From contig JAGWUI010000008.1 of NCBI GenBank assembly GCA_028868515.1, positions 49,716 through 113,715 of the forward strand: 64,000 nt of DNA, given 5' to 3'. The stretch comes from Gammaproteobacteria bacterium. GTDB taxonomy: Bacteria; Pseudomonadota; Gammaproteobacteria; Pseudomonadales; Moraxellaceae. The position numbers and the translations under genes were made by a program. The notes under the pieces were generated by a model. It was not told the origin of the DNA and searched no databases. It worked only from the letters and a program-made list of their open reading frames with translations. This document shows positions 18,848 to 27,102 of this stretch, piece after piece (position 1 is the stretch's first letter; the number at the start of each line of letters is the position of its first letter).

Positions 18848-20654
18848 GATTTTGCGTCCTATTTGCGTTTTGGGGTGCTGTATCCTTACGATTTTTGAGT
18901 CGTTGCATGAGTTCAGCGAGTTTAGCATTTTGTAAGGCAAGTTTTTGGTCATTTGCTTTGATTTTAGCTTCAAGGTCGCTGATTTCTTGGCTTAATGTCA
19001 TGTTTTGTTGACGAGCGGTCGTGATTTTGAGATTAATCTCACTTAGTTCTCGTTGTTTGCTATCGCTTTGTCCTTCTAATGCACTTCCTTGAACACTACC
19101 GTCTTGGGTTGGTGCAACCAAAGTCATTTTTGCATCAGGGAGGCGACCTCGACGAATATAAGGTGTTTTTGCTGCATTGGCTTGTTGATTTTGCGAGCGA
19201 ATAGTCGGAGTTTTGTTATTTTCAACATCATCATTTTCGACTTTAATCGGTTGCAAATCTGGTTGTACCGATTGAGAAATATCTTGCTGACTTGGTAAAA
19301 CGATTGTGGCACCGCTTCTAATATGATTTGGGTTGCCATGAATAAATGCGGCCTGATTATTCTGTTGAATCGAATGCATGATGACAGTCACAGGAATATT
19401 CATATCTTTTTGCATGCGAGATGCAATTGCCCAGAGTGAATCATGACGTTGTACGGTGTATGAATTTTTTCCAGCTTGTGCTGGTTTGTCTGGTGTCGGT
19501 GCCGCCGTTGATGTTGCTGGAGGTGTTTCCTCCACTGGTTTGCTTGGGGCTACTGGAGCAACTGGCACTGCTGGGATGGGTGTCGCTTCCACTGGAGCAG
19601 GTGTTGGTGGTGTCATTGGAGCTGGAGCTGGAGCTGGAGCTGGAGCTGGAGCTGGAGCTGGAGCTGGAGCTGGAGCTGGAGCTGGAGCTGGAGCTGGAGC
19701 TGGAGCTGGCGTGATTGTTGATGCTACAGGAGCTGGTGCAATGACTGGGGCAGGAGTCGGAGCTACAGGAATCGGAGCCGCAGGGGTAGGTGTTGGTCGT
19801 ATTGGCGCTGGTATTGGCGCTGGTATTGGAGCAACTTGGTTTTTCTCCACTGTAGGTGCTGCCATTGGTGGAGGTGCACTGGTTTTTGGTATCAGTGGTG
19901 TATTGACTTGTGCTGCCGCAGAAGGTGCACTTTTGGTTTTTGGTGGAGGTGTGTCATCCATGGGCGGTGGTGCGTCAGTACTTGGTATGAGTTGTACTGT
20001 CCTAGAGGTCATAGAGGATGTCACCTTGACGACATTTGGATTGTTGCTTGTTGTTGGTTGCGGTGCAGTAGCAGGCACCGTTGGTGTCGGTGATGTTTCT
20101 GCCAACTGAATTTGTTTGATCGGTAGATTGAGACTTTCTGTTTGAATGCGTGTGAGTGGAGGGTCAACGAGTGCAGTCACTTGTTGTAGTCGAACATTAT
20201 TACCAAAGCCAATATGAACTACAAATTCGATATAAGGATCATTCAATGGACGATCACTGGTAATGGTAATGACACCACGTTCTGGCGAAGTAATCGTCGT
20301 AGAGAAGTGTAAATCGTTTGTGAGGTTTCTTTTATTAATGCCGAGCTGTATAAACTCGCCATCACTTGCCAATGATGCGCGGATTGTTGAAGGATCAATG
20401 CCAGCGATATCTGTAATGACTAATTGAGCGCGAAAGGGTTCGCCCATAGCAGATTTAACTTGGATTGGCTGAACAGATAAAGCCAGCGCATGTTCTGCAA
20501 AAAAAAGATTACCTAACAAAAATGCAGATAAAAAAGCATTCTTTCTAAATTTTGTTGTGCTTGGTAAGCCAGCTTTATGGGAATTTACTAGAGCCATTGA
20601 TTTATTGTTCAATCTCGTGCCTTCCACTGACACAGCGTTTTTCGGTAATACCAT
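18840..20654 (-). CDS. fimV: FimV N-terminal half with LysM domain (pilus/polar assembly protein)
   Basis: 604 aa. The signal region ends 'FFAEHALA-LSVQPIQVKSAMGEPFRAQLVI', the typical FimV mature start, and leads into the N-terminal FimV domain. A long Pro/Ala low-complexity linker follows, then a LysM domain ('NSYTVQRHDSLWAIASRMQ...GATIVLPSQ') and a coiled coil ('SEINLKITTARQQNMTLSQEISDLEAKI'). It stops right after the coiled coil. FimV binds peptidoglycan and organises type IV pilus and polar functions. A later ATG at 20597 is an alternative start. asd lies 150 bp upstream of it. Confidence 0.9.
   Translation of the reverse strand: MVLPKNAVSVEGTRLNNKSMALVNSHKAGLPSTTKFRKNAFLSAFLLGNLFFAEHALALSVQPIQVKSAMGEPFRAQLVITDIAGIDPSTIRASLASDGEFIQLGINKRNLTNDLHFSTTITSPERGVITITSDRPLNDPYIEFVVHIGFGNNVRLQQVTALVDPPLTRIQTESLNLPIKQIQLAETSPTPTVPATAPQPTTSNNPNVVKVTSSMTSRTVQLIPSTDAPPPMDDTPPPKTKSAPSAAAQVNTPLIPKTSAPPPMAAPTVEKNQVAPIPAPIPAPIRPTPTPAAPIPVAPTPAPVIAPAPVASTITPAPAPAPAPAPAPAPAPAPAPAPAPAPAPAPMTPPTPAPVEATPIPAVPVAPVAPSKPVEETPPATSTAAPTPDKPAQAGKNSYTVQRHDSLWAIASRMQKDMNIPVTVIMHSIQQNNQAAFIHGNPNHIRSGATIVLPSQQDISQSVQPDLQPIKVENDDVENNKTPTIRSQNQQANAAKTPYIRRGRLPDAKMTLVAPTQDGSVQGSALEGQSDSKQRELSEINLKITTARQQNMTLSQEISDLEAKIKANDQKLALQNAKLAELMQRLKNRKDTAPQNANRTQNHE
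19618..19707. repeat. perfect hexanucleotide tandem repeat, 15 units
   Basis: Fifteen uninterrupted GGAGCT units on the plus strand. On the coding strand this is (GCTCCA)n and gives an Ala-Pro tract in the FimV linker. Perfect identity points to recent slippage; gains or losses keep the frame and only change linker length. Confidence 0.97.
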
Positions 20655-20803
20655 ACCAACAATCCTGTTGCACTTTATTAAATGTTGAATTCAGAAACGC
20701 CGTTCTCAGCGATTCTGAGTGTTCCCTGAGGCACACCTCGACGTTGAAGTGTGCCATCGTATCACATGTTTAGCGACCTAAATTTTCGGTGATTCGTGAT
20801 GAA

Positions 20804-21925
20804 TTAGCCGTGATGCTCAAGTAATAGGCGAAGCATACGGCGCAGTGGTTCTGCTGCACCCCAAAGTAATTGGTCACCTACGGTAAATGCGCTGAGGTAT
20901 TCATTGCCCATATTCAATTTACGCAATCTACCCACAGGAATGGACAACGTACCTGTCACTGCGACTGGTGTTAGGTCATTCATGCTGGCTTCGCGAGTGT
21001 TTTCAATCACTTTGACCCATTGATTAGATTCGCGAATGATCGATTCAATCTCGTTCATTGGGACGTCTTTTTTCAATTTGATCGTTAACGCTTGCGAATG
21101 ACAACGCATTGCACCGATTCGTACGCACAAGCCATCGATAGGTGTAATGTTTGCGCCAGTTTGTCCCAAGATTTTGTTGGTTTCAGCTTGACCTTTCCAC
21201 TCTTCTTTGGATTGACCATTATCGAGTTGTTTGTCGATATATGGGATCAGTGAGCCCGCTAAGGGTACACCAAAGTTTTCTTTAGGGAAGCCAGCGCCAC
21301 GTTGTAATTCAGCAACTTGACGATCAATGTCGAGAATTGCACTGGCTGGATTATCGAGCAATGGTTTTACGCCATCACGTAAATATCCCATGCCGCTAAT
21401 CAATTCACGCATATTTTTTGCGCCAGCACCTGAGGCGGCCTGATAAGTCATTGCGCTGACCCATTCAACCAGTCCTTGCTTATACAGTCCACCGACAGCA
21501 AGCAACATCAATGATACGGTACAGTTGCCGCCAATGAAGTTTTTAACGCCTTTACTGAGAGCATCTTGAATCACATTCATATTTACTGGATCAAGCACAA
21601 TGACGGCATCATCTTCCATACGCAAAGTACTAGCCGCATCAATCCAATAACCGTTCCAGCCATTTTGGCGGAGTTTAGGGAAAATCTCGTTGGTGTAGTC
21701 ACCACCTTGACAGGTCAAGATGACATCCATGTGTTGCAGTGAGGTGAGATCGTGAGCGTTAATCAAATCAGGTGCAATCTTACCGCCAAAGTTTGGTGAG
21801 GTTTGACCTGCATTACTGGTAGAAAAATAAAATGGCTCAATATGCGCAAAGTCGTTTTCTTCGACCATGCGTTGCATTAACACTGAACCTACCATTCCAC
21901 GCCAGCCCACCAAACCCACTTTCAT
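20804..21925 (-). CDS. asd: aspartate-semialdehyde dehydrogenase
   Basis: 373 aa. '[17 protein letters not shown]' is the NADP-binding start of the gammaproteobacterial Asd class, and the catalytic Cys135 lies in '[10 protein letters not shown]', the same number as in E. coli. It reduces aspartyl phosphate to the semialdehyde for lysine, diaminopimelate, threonine and methionine. Two consecutive ATGs (21928, 21925) follow GGAGAAC; the second has the better spacing and gives the MKVGLVGW start. It leads the asd-fimV block. Confidence 0.96.
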   Translation of the reverse strand: MKVGLVGWRGMVGSVLMQRMVEENDFAHIEPFYFSTSNAGQTSPNFGGKIAPDLINAHDLTSLQHMDVILTCQGGDYTNEIFPKLRQNGWNGYWIDAASTLRMEDDAVIVLDPVNMNVIQDALSKGVKNFIGGNCTVSLMLLAVGGLYKQGLVEWVSAMTYQAASGAGAKNMRELISGMGYLRDGVKPLLDNPASAILDIDRQVAELQRGAGFPKENFGVPLAGSLIPYIDKQLDNGQSKEEWKGQAETNKILGQTGANITPIDGLCVRIGAMRCHSQALTIKLKKDVPMNEIESIIRESNQWVKVIENTREASMNDLTPVAVTGTLSIPVGRLRKLNMGNEYLSAFTVGDQLLWGAAEPLRRMLRLLLEHHG

Positions 21926-22353
21926 CATGTTCTCCAATTATTCGAAACGATTACTGAATATCTTGTGCATAAGAAGTTGGAGTGTAGCATCGTGCTCGTC
22001 GAATCGCCAAAGAGTCCGTGTCAATTGTGTGAGAAATTATGCTTTTTATGCGAACTTTCCAAAAAAAATCCATATTTCTGATGATCGATTCATTTTCATT
22101 TTTTGTAGCCATTAAATAGTAGCCAAGTCGTATCAAAATTGATTTCGTACTTTCAAATTAAAGTGCTCTATTTGTGTCCAGATGATGCCAGTCATTTCTC
22201 ATCGTTTCATGGAATTGTCATAAAAATTCATTGATCAGTCATGTGGCATTGTTATTTTTTGACCATGAAAAAAGATGAGTTATTCAAGGTATGGCGTATT
22301 TGTACCGCAATGTGGTTTTGGATCAGAAATAATCATAATACGAGGAGTAAACA
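21926..22353. other. 428-bp intergenic region between divergent asd and EEP-family gene
   Basis: AT-rich, with no convincing reading frame or structured RNA. It should contain the asd promoter (minus) and that of the EEP gene (plus). CGAGGAG at about 22340-22346 is the ribosome site of the EEP gene. Confidence 0.5.
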
Positions 22354-23451
22354 ATGATCGTCATTGAGTTTATTTCTGGAATTGTGGTGTTTTCGACACT
22401 CTGGGGATTGCTGCCACGCAATGAGTGGTGGGTACGTTGTTTTGACTTTCCTCGCTTGCAATTTCTAACCGTGGGTGGATTTGCCTGGTTAGGTCTGTTT
22501 TATATTTTTTATCTGAATCGAGCGACATCCGATCTTGCGCTCTTACTCTTGTTGACGGGTTGCTTGCTTTACCAAGCGTGGATGATTTTACCTTATACGT
22601 TGTTTTGGACAAAGCAGGTGATGCAAGCGCAACATCCAGATCCAAACAATACCGTTTCTCTGCTGGTTTCTAATGTTCTGACGCCTAATCAAAACTATCA
22701 GGCGCTCATTAATCATGTTCAAGCGTATCAGCCCGATTTATTAATCACGTTAGAAACTGACCTGCGCTGGGAAAAAGCTTTATCGGTGATTGAAAAAGAC
22801 TATCCACATGTTGTGCGTGTGCCGCTCGACAATATGTACGGTATTCATCTGTATAGTCGTTTGCCGCTGGTGAATCCAGAAGTCAAATATTTGTTTAGTC
22901 CAGAAATTCCTTCGATTCATACGCAAGTTAGATTACGTTCTGGCGAACTACTGCGCTTGTATTGTCTACATCCTAAACCACCAACTCCTAATGAAGCATG
23001 GGATTCGACACTTCGTGATGCGGAACTTCTGGTCGTTGGAGATCATGTTGCTCATCAACAAGAAAGCTGTATTGTCGCGGGTGATTTGAATGATGTGGCG
23101 TGGTCGCGGACGACGCGTTTATTTCAGCGTATCAGTGGATTGATTGATCCGCGTGTGGGTCGTCAGTTTATGAATACGTTTCATGTGAATTATTTGTTGC
23201 TGCGCTGGTCGCTGGATCATGTGTTTCACAGCACGGACTTTTCGTTAGTAGATATGAAGCTACTGGAGTCAATTGGATCAGACCACTTTCCAGTCTATAC
23301 CGTTTTGCATCACGATGAAAAAATGAAAGTTGTGCAGAAAGCACCGATTGCAAGTGCAGAGGATGAAGTGTTGGCTTTGGCAAAGATTAGTGCAGGTAAT
23401 ATTCAAGCCAAATCAGAAGCACCTAGTCATCAATGTGATGTGCTCGTTTAA
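22354..23451 (+). CDS. membrane-anchored endonuclease/exonuclease/phosphatase (EEP) family protein
   Basis: 365 aa. The first ~90 residues contain two to three hydrophobic segments. The rest is an EEP catalytic domain with 'LLVSNVLTPNQNY', the metal/active-site 'VAGDLNDVAWS' and the C-terminal 'LDHVF...GSDHFPVYTVL', the Asp-His pair of the fold. Such proteins act on phosphodiesters of lipids, nucleotides or nucleic acids; the substrate cannot be assigned. The active domain is probably periplasmic. A good Shine-Dalgarno sequence, GAGGAG, lies 7 bp before the ATG. Confidence 0.87.
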   Translation: MIVIEFISGIVVFSTLWGLLPRNEWWVRCFDFPRLQFLTVGGFAWLGLFYIFYLNRATSDLALLLLLTGCLLYQAWMILPYTLFWTKQVMQAQHPDPNNTVSLLVSNVLTPNQNYQALINHVQAYQPDLLITLETDLRWEKALSVIEKDYPHVVRVPLDNMYGIHLYSRLPLVNPEVKYLFSPEIPSIHTQVRLRSGELLRLYCLHPKPPTPNEAWDSTLRDAELLVVGDHVAHQQESCIVAGDLNDVAWSRTTRLFQRISGLIDPRVGRQFMNTFHVNYLLLRWSLDHVFHSTDFSLVDMKLLESIGSDHFPVYTVLHHDEKMKVVQKAPIASAEDEVLALAKISAGNIQAKSEAPSHQCDVLV

Positions 23452-23656
23452 TGTGAGGCATTAGTTTTTGAACGGTTGTGAGTTTTTAATTTGTTTATGA
23501 GAGTTGTTAGTAAATTTAATTGCAAGGTCTGTTTCAATGATTTAGATCGTGTAATTTGAAAACGCATATTGTCAGACAATTAAAATGATAACTGGTACAC
23601 AAAATAATGCAATTGTAATGAAATGCAGTAGTTATGGTGGTTTTGTTGGATTTAAT

Positions 23657-23674
23657 TGTAAGAGATCGCGTACA
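23657..23674 (+). promoter_or_regulatory. candidate GacA upstream activating sequence
   Basis: TGTAAG-AGATCG-CGTACA matches the known GacA box TGTAAG-N6-CTTACA at 11 of 12 defined bases. It is centred about 64 bp upstream of the predicted start of the GGA-rich RNA. A GATAAT -10-like element lies at 23718-23723 with no clear -35, as expected for an activator-dependent promoter. Confidence 0.6.
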
Positions 23675-23729
23675 AATATTGAGGTTTCTATCTATTTCAT
23701 GTCGGACAGTTTGTGTTGATAATGCTCTT

Positions 23730-23901
23730 GTCGGCAGATGGAATGGATAAGGACATTGTCTCAGGATGGGTCAATAGCCGACGGTGTAAGCTCCTGATGA
23801 GCGCTGCCACGGAGTGGACGACAACAAGGAAGACAGGCGATAACAATTAAAAAATATTCTGGCTCGAATGTGCAAGAGATTGCCATTCGAGCTTATATTT
23901 T
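23730..23901 (+). ncRNA. candidate Rsm/Csr-type small RNA (CsrA-sequestering)
   Basis: About 170 nt without a reading frame, containing seven GGA motifs, the binding core for CsrA/RsmA. Six-base arms GTCGGC (23730-23735) and GCCGAC (23777-23782) enclose four GGAs. A second hairpin CCAC-GGA-GTGG (23807-23817) presents GGA exactly in its loop. It ends in an intrinsic terminator and is preceded by a -10 element and a GacA-like box. In pseudomonads such RNAs (RsmX/Y/Z) are switched on by GacA and titrate RsmA off mRNAs. The start is inferred from the -10 position. Confidence 0.62.
23862..23901 (+). terminator. intrinsic terminator of the candidate sRNA
   Basis: Perfect 9-bp stem GCTCGAATG / CATTCGAGC with a 13-base loop, followed by TTATATTTT. 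The nearest coding gene upstream ends 410 bp away, which suggests that it serves an independent transcript. Confidence 0.7.
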
Positions 23902-23963
23902 GCAAAGGCAAAAGTAAACTTAGTATCGCTAAAACCTTAAGTTTAAAACCTTAAACTGATCAG

Positions 23964-25076
23964 TTATAAACTATTCCTGAGTCGTACCATTTCCGCATAT
24001 AAGGCGATGGTTTGATCTGTCATTTGTGATAGCTGAAAATCATGAACTGGCGCTGGTGGTTGAGGGTTGGATAGTAACCCCTCGACCACCTGAAGAAGTG
24101 CATCTTCATTTTTAGCTTCAACCAAACCTTGCGGATAGCAACGATTCAGAATCTCTGCAACGCCGCCACGATTCCAGCCAACGACTGCTGAACCCACCGA
24201 AATCGCTTCAAGCGTTGTGCGTCCAAAAGTCTCCGCTTTTTCAGACAGTGAGAAGACAATATCACTGGCTGCAAGCCATTCACGCATATCACTTCGATGA
24301 CCTACAAACGTCACATGATCACTTAGGCCTAATTCTGTAACTCGTGTTTGCAGTTCCTCAAGGTAGCTTTGCTTTTTCTCGTGTGCACCACCGACGATGA
24401 CCCCGTGAATTGCAAAACGGTCTTTGAGTAACGATACAAGTTGTAGTAACGATTCATGACCTTTTAGACGCGTAATACGGCCAGGTAAGGTCAGCCAAAT
24501 TTTATGTTCAAGCTGAGGAAACTCAGCCAACGTTTTTTGCCACCATAATTGTGAAGGCTGATAATTATGTGGAAATTCCTGAGGGTCGATCCCACGATAG
24601 ATGCGTGTGATTTTATCTGTAGGACAAGCTGGATAGTTCTGATGAATATATTCCACAACGCTATCTGATACCGCAATCACGCGGTCGGCACGCGTCATGA
24701 TTTCGCTATAACGACTTACTGAATAAAAACCATGAACTGTGCTGATCAGGATTGGACGATCTCTGGGTGCAATCTTACGCAAGGCGAGGTGAGTGAGCCA
24801 TGCTGGAATCCGTGAGCGCACATGCAGAATATCAGCTTGTTCTTGTTGAATGAGTTTTCTTAAAGGGCGAATTTGCCAGAGGCTACTGAGTGATTTTCGG
24901 TGAATCGGAAGTTGAATGTGTCTGGTTCCTTCAGCTTCTAGCTGTGCAACCATACGACCACCATTTGAAATCACGACGGATTCATGTCCAGCAGCAACCA
25001 ATGCGCGAGCGATCTCAAGCGTTCCTCGCTCAACACCACCACTATTTAGTTCAGGAACCAGTTGGATGATTTTCAT
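23964..25076 (-). CDS. glycosyltransferase family 4 (group 1)
   Basis: 370 aa, GT-B fold. The N-terminal 'IIQLVPELNSGGVERGTLEIARAL' is the acceptor-domain start, and the C-terminal domain has 'LPGRITRLKGHESLLQLVS' and the donor-binding 'SEKAETFGRTTLEAISVGSAVVGW' with the E-x7-E motif. It probably adds a sugar to LPS/LOS core or a surface glycan at the inner membrane. It is the last gene of the uup-lipoprotein-acyltransferase block on the minus strand, 75 bp after the acyltransferase, which supports an envelope role. Confidence 0.9.
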   Translation of the reverse strand: MKIIQLVPELNSGGVERGTLEIARALVAAGHESVVISNGGRMVAQLEAEGTRHIQLPIHRKSLSSLWQIRPLRKLIQQEQADILHVRSRIPAWLTHLALRKIAPRDRPILISTVHGFYSVSRYSEIMTRADRVIAVSDSVVEYIHQNYPACPTDKITRIYRGIDPQEFPHNYQPSQLWWQKTLAEFPQLEHKIWLTLPGRITRLKGHESLLQLVSLLKDRFAIHGVIVGGAHEKKQSYLEELQTRVTELGLSDHVTFVGHRSDMREWLAASDIVFSLSEKAETFGRTTLEAISVGSAVVGWNRGGVAEILNRCYPQGLVEAKNEDALLQVVEGLLSNPQPPAPVHDFQLSQMTDQTIALYAEMVRLRNSL

Positions 25077-25151
25077 AGGTTTACTCGTCGCATAAGAGGT
25101 GTGAGAGTGACTGTTTTTATAGACTATATGATGAATGATGTTTCTATCACA

Positions 25152-26102
25152 TTATGTTTTAGGTGCATCTACGGGAACAGCATAATACGAGGGTGTGCCT
25201 TTTGGTTGTGATTTAAAGCGACGATGGAACCACATCCACTGAGTCGGTGCGATGCGAATCAGTCCTTCAAAGAGATCATTGACCCGTGTTGCATCCAATA
25301 CGGGATCATCTGAAGGGTAGTGCAATAATTCAGGGGTAATCGTCAGCTTGTAATGTGGTTTTTTATCGTCTTCACGATATGAATGAAACGCCAAAACGAC
25401 GGAATTATTAATTTTAACCAAGCGGCGAGGCGCTGTGACTGTTGCGGCTGGGACACCAAAAAATGGTGCCATTACGCCTTGTTTTAGACCGTAGTCTTGA
25501 TCTGGAGAATACCAAACGATTTGCCCAGATTTTAGTGCGCTGATGAGGCCGCGCATATCATCATGATCAATTTGTTGTTCAAACATGTTTGATCGCGCGC
25601 GCGTAATAAGCCATTCAAATAATGGATTATTTTGTGGACGATAGACAACGTATGCTGAAAAGAATAACGATGATAAATAACCACCTAAATCGAGCGTGGT
25701 GTAGTGTCCTCCTAATAAAAGTACACCTTGTCCACGTTTTTGAGCTTCAATGAGATGATGTAAGCCTTGAATCGTGACTTTGTCATCAAAGCGCTTGGGC
25801 GAATACCATGCGCTCAGACTTTCAAAGAAACCGATCACGCCATTGCGGAAGACATCCCGACTCATTTCAACTCTCTCTGATTCCGAGAGTTCAGGAAAAC
25901 ATAAAGCGAGATTGATTTGAGTATCGAGTCGTCTGCGTTTTGCGAGTCGCCAAAAAACCTCACCGAGCCAACGACCTGTTGCCAATTGCGCACGCCAAGG
26001 CAAATGCGCGAGTAACCACAGGAGTACAACACCAAGCCAAATCGCCCAAAACTGCGGCATTAAGAACTTGGCTTTAAACGGTGGGGTACTGCTTACACTC
26101 AT
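25152..26102 (-). CDS. lipid A late acyltransferase, LpxL/LpxM (HtrB/MsbB) family
   Basis: 316 aa. One N-terminal membrane segment ('FWAIWLGVVLLWLLAHLPW') is followed by the family's HX4D catalytic motif H133-x4-D138 in 'GGHYTTLDLGG', and by 'VVYRPQNNPLFEWL' and 'YSPDQDYGLKQGVMAPFFGV'. It transfers a secondary acyl chain to lipid A at the cytoplasmic face. Whether it is LpxL or LpxM cannot be decided by eye. It lies between a lipoprotein and a glycosyltransferase gene in an apparent operon. Confidence 0.93.
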   Translation of the reverse strand: MSVSSTPPFKAKFLMPQFWAIWLGVVLLWLLAHLPWRAQLATGRWLGEVFWRLAKRRRLDTQINLALCFPELSESERVEMSRDVFRNGVIGFFESLSAWYSPKRFDDKVTIQGLHHLIEAQKRGQGVLLLGGHYTTLDLGGYLSSLFFSAYVVYRPQNNPLFEWLITRARSNMFEQQIDHDDMRGLISALKSGQIVWYSPDQDYGLKQGVMAPFFGVPAATVTAPRRLVKINNSVVLAFHSYREDDKKPHYKLTITPELLHYPSDDPVLDATRVNDLFEGLIRIAPTQWMWFHRRFKSQPKGTPSYYAVPVDAPKT

Positions 26103-26148
26103 AACATCACGATCATCATTAATTTAAATTGTTTTGGAATAAACAAAT

Positions 26149-27096
26149 TTATTTTTTCCAAAAGGTAATCCCACTATAGATTCTATGCCAAATTGATCCT
26201 TTGTCAGTTTGTGCATCATCTGAGCTTGTTCCGTAATCCACTGCTTTGTCAGATGGAGCATCAGCAGGTTGTTGTGAAGCGGGTTTATCACCGAAGTGGA
26301 ATAGACCATTGTGAGGTGTATCCCCACACTGCGCTGCTTTTTTCCAATCCTGAATCTGTTGAGGTGTTGAGTTTTTGAGGTCGATATAGAGCGGATTGTC
26401 CTCTTGCTTCCTGTTCGTCGGTAAACGACCTGGAATCTGAATTTCAGACGCCAGTAACCCCAAAATTTCTAGCATACGATCTGAACGATAGAATTTTTGT
26501 TCATGCTGAAGTACATAGCCCATATTGCCACGACGCGTGATCAAATAACCCATGTAGCGAGTCGTATTGAGATCTTGGTTGACGTCCTTAACTGTGATTT
26601 CCGATTGCACGACAGCGTAAAGTGCGGCGCCCATGCGGCTATTAACGTTACGCTGTAGAATGATGCGACCATTTGGATTCACTTTTTCCATGTAATAACG
26701 GAAAATCAAATCGCGGGTTGTCGTATCATCAGCAAATTCAGGCATGACGATATTTGGATTGTTGATCAAGTTAACTGCATCAATCCGAAAGAAACGTCCT
26801 GCATTATCATAAATATTGAGGCTCACGCCTTCTGGTGTACAACTATCACGAAGACGGACATCACCACGGAAGTTTTGCGCACCTAAGTCGATCGTGAAGG
26901 CTTGCGCAGGCGCATCATAAAGATATCTGCTTTGTGGGCTGGTTTGACTGGTGAGTGTCAAACTGTGACATCCGCTGAGCAATAAGCCGCCAGAGACCAT
27001 ACCCAAGATACCGATTGTGCGAATACGTTTAAACGTCGATGACGACGTCTGTAGACGCTTTGCAAAATCTAAGCGCTCCATGCCATTGTTCTTCAT
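26149..27096 (-). CDS. putative lipoprotein of unknown function
   Basis: 315 aa with an unusually long N-region (about 30 residues) before a hydrophobic segment and the lipobox LLSGC near residue 43; a start at the internal ATG 27081 would shorten it slightly. The mature part has no recognised domain and ends in an Asp/Ser-rich stretch followed by 'WHRIYSGITFWKK'. It begins 6 bp after the uup stop and precedes the lipid A acyltransferase, so it is probably part of an envelope operon. Confidence 0.78.
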   Translation of the reverse strand: MKNNGMERLDFAKRLQTSSSTFKRIRTIGILGMVSGGLLLSGCHSLTLTSQTSPQSRYLYDAPAQAFTIDLGAQNFRGDVRLRDSCTPEGVSLNIYDNAGRFFRIDAVNLINNPNIVMPEFADDTTTRDLIFRYYMEKVNPNGRIILQRNVNSRMGAALYAVVQSEITVKDVNQDLNTTRYMGYLITRRGNMGYVLQHEQKFYRSDRMLEILGLLASEIQIPGRLPTNRKQEDNPLYIDLKNSTPQQIQDWKKAAQCGDTPHNGLFHFGDKPASQQPADAPSDKAVDYGTSSDDAQTDKGSIWHRIYSGITFWKK

Positions 27097-27102
27097 ACTG
27101 CT

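Noticed and set aside
19456..20109. 217-codon plus-strand frame of Gly/Ala repeats opposite fimV
   Set aside because: It is the complement of the hexanucleotide tract and the Pro-rich linker of FimV; the sense gene has a signal peptide and LysM domain.
23791..23840. CTGATGA in the 23.8-kb RNA, reminiscent of a hammerhead ribozyme core
   Set aside because: The matching GAAA and cleavage-site elements and the three stems are missing.
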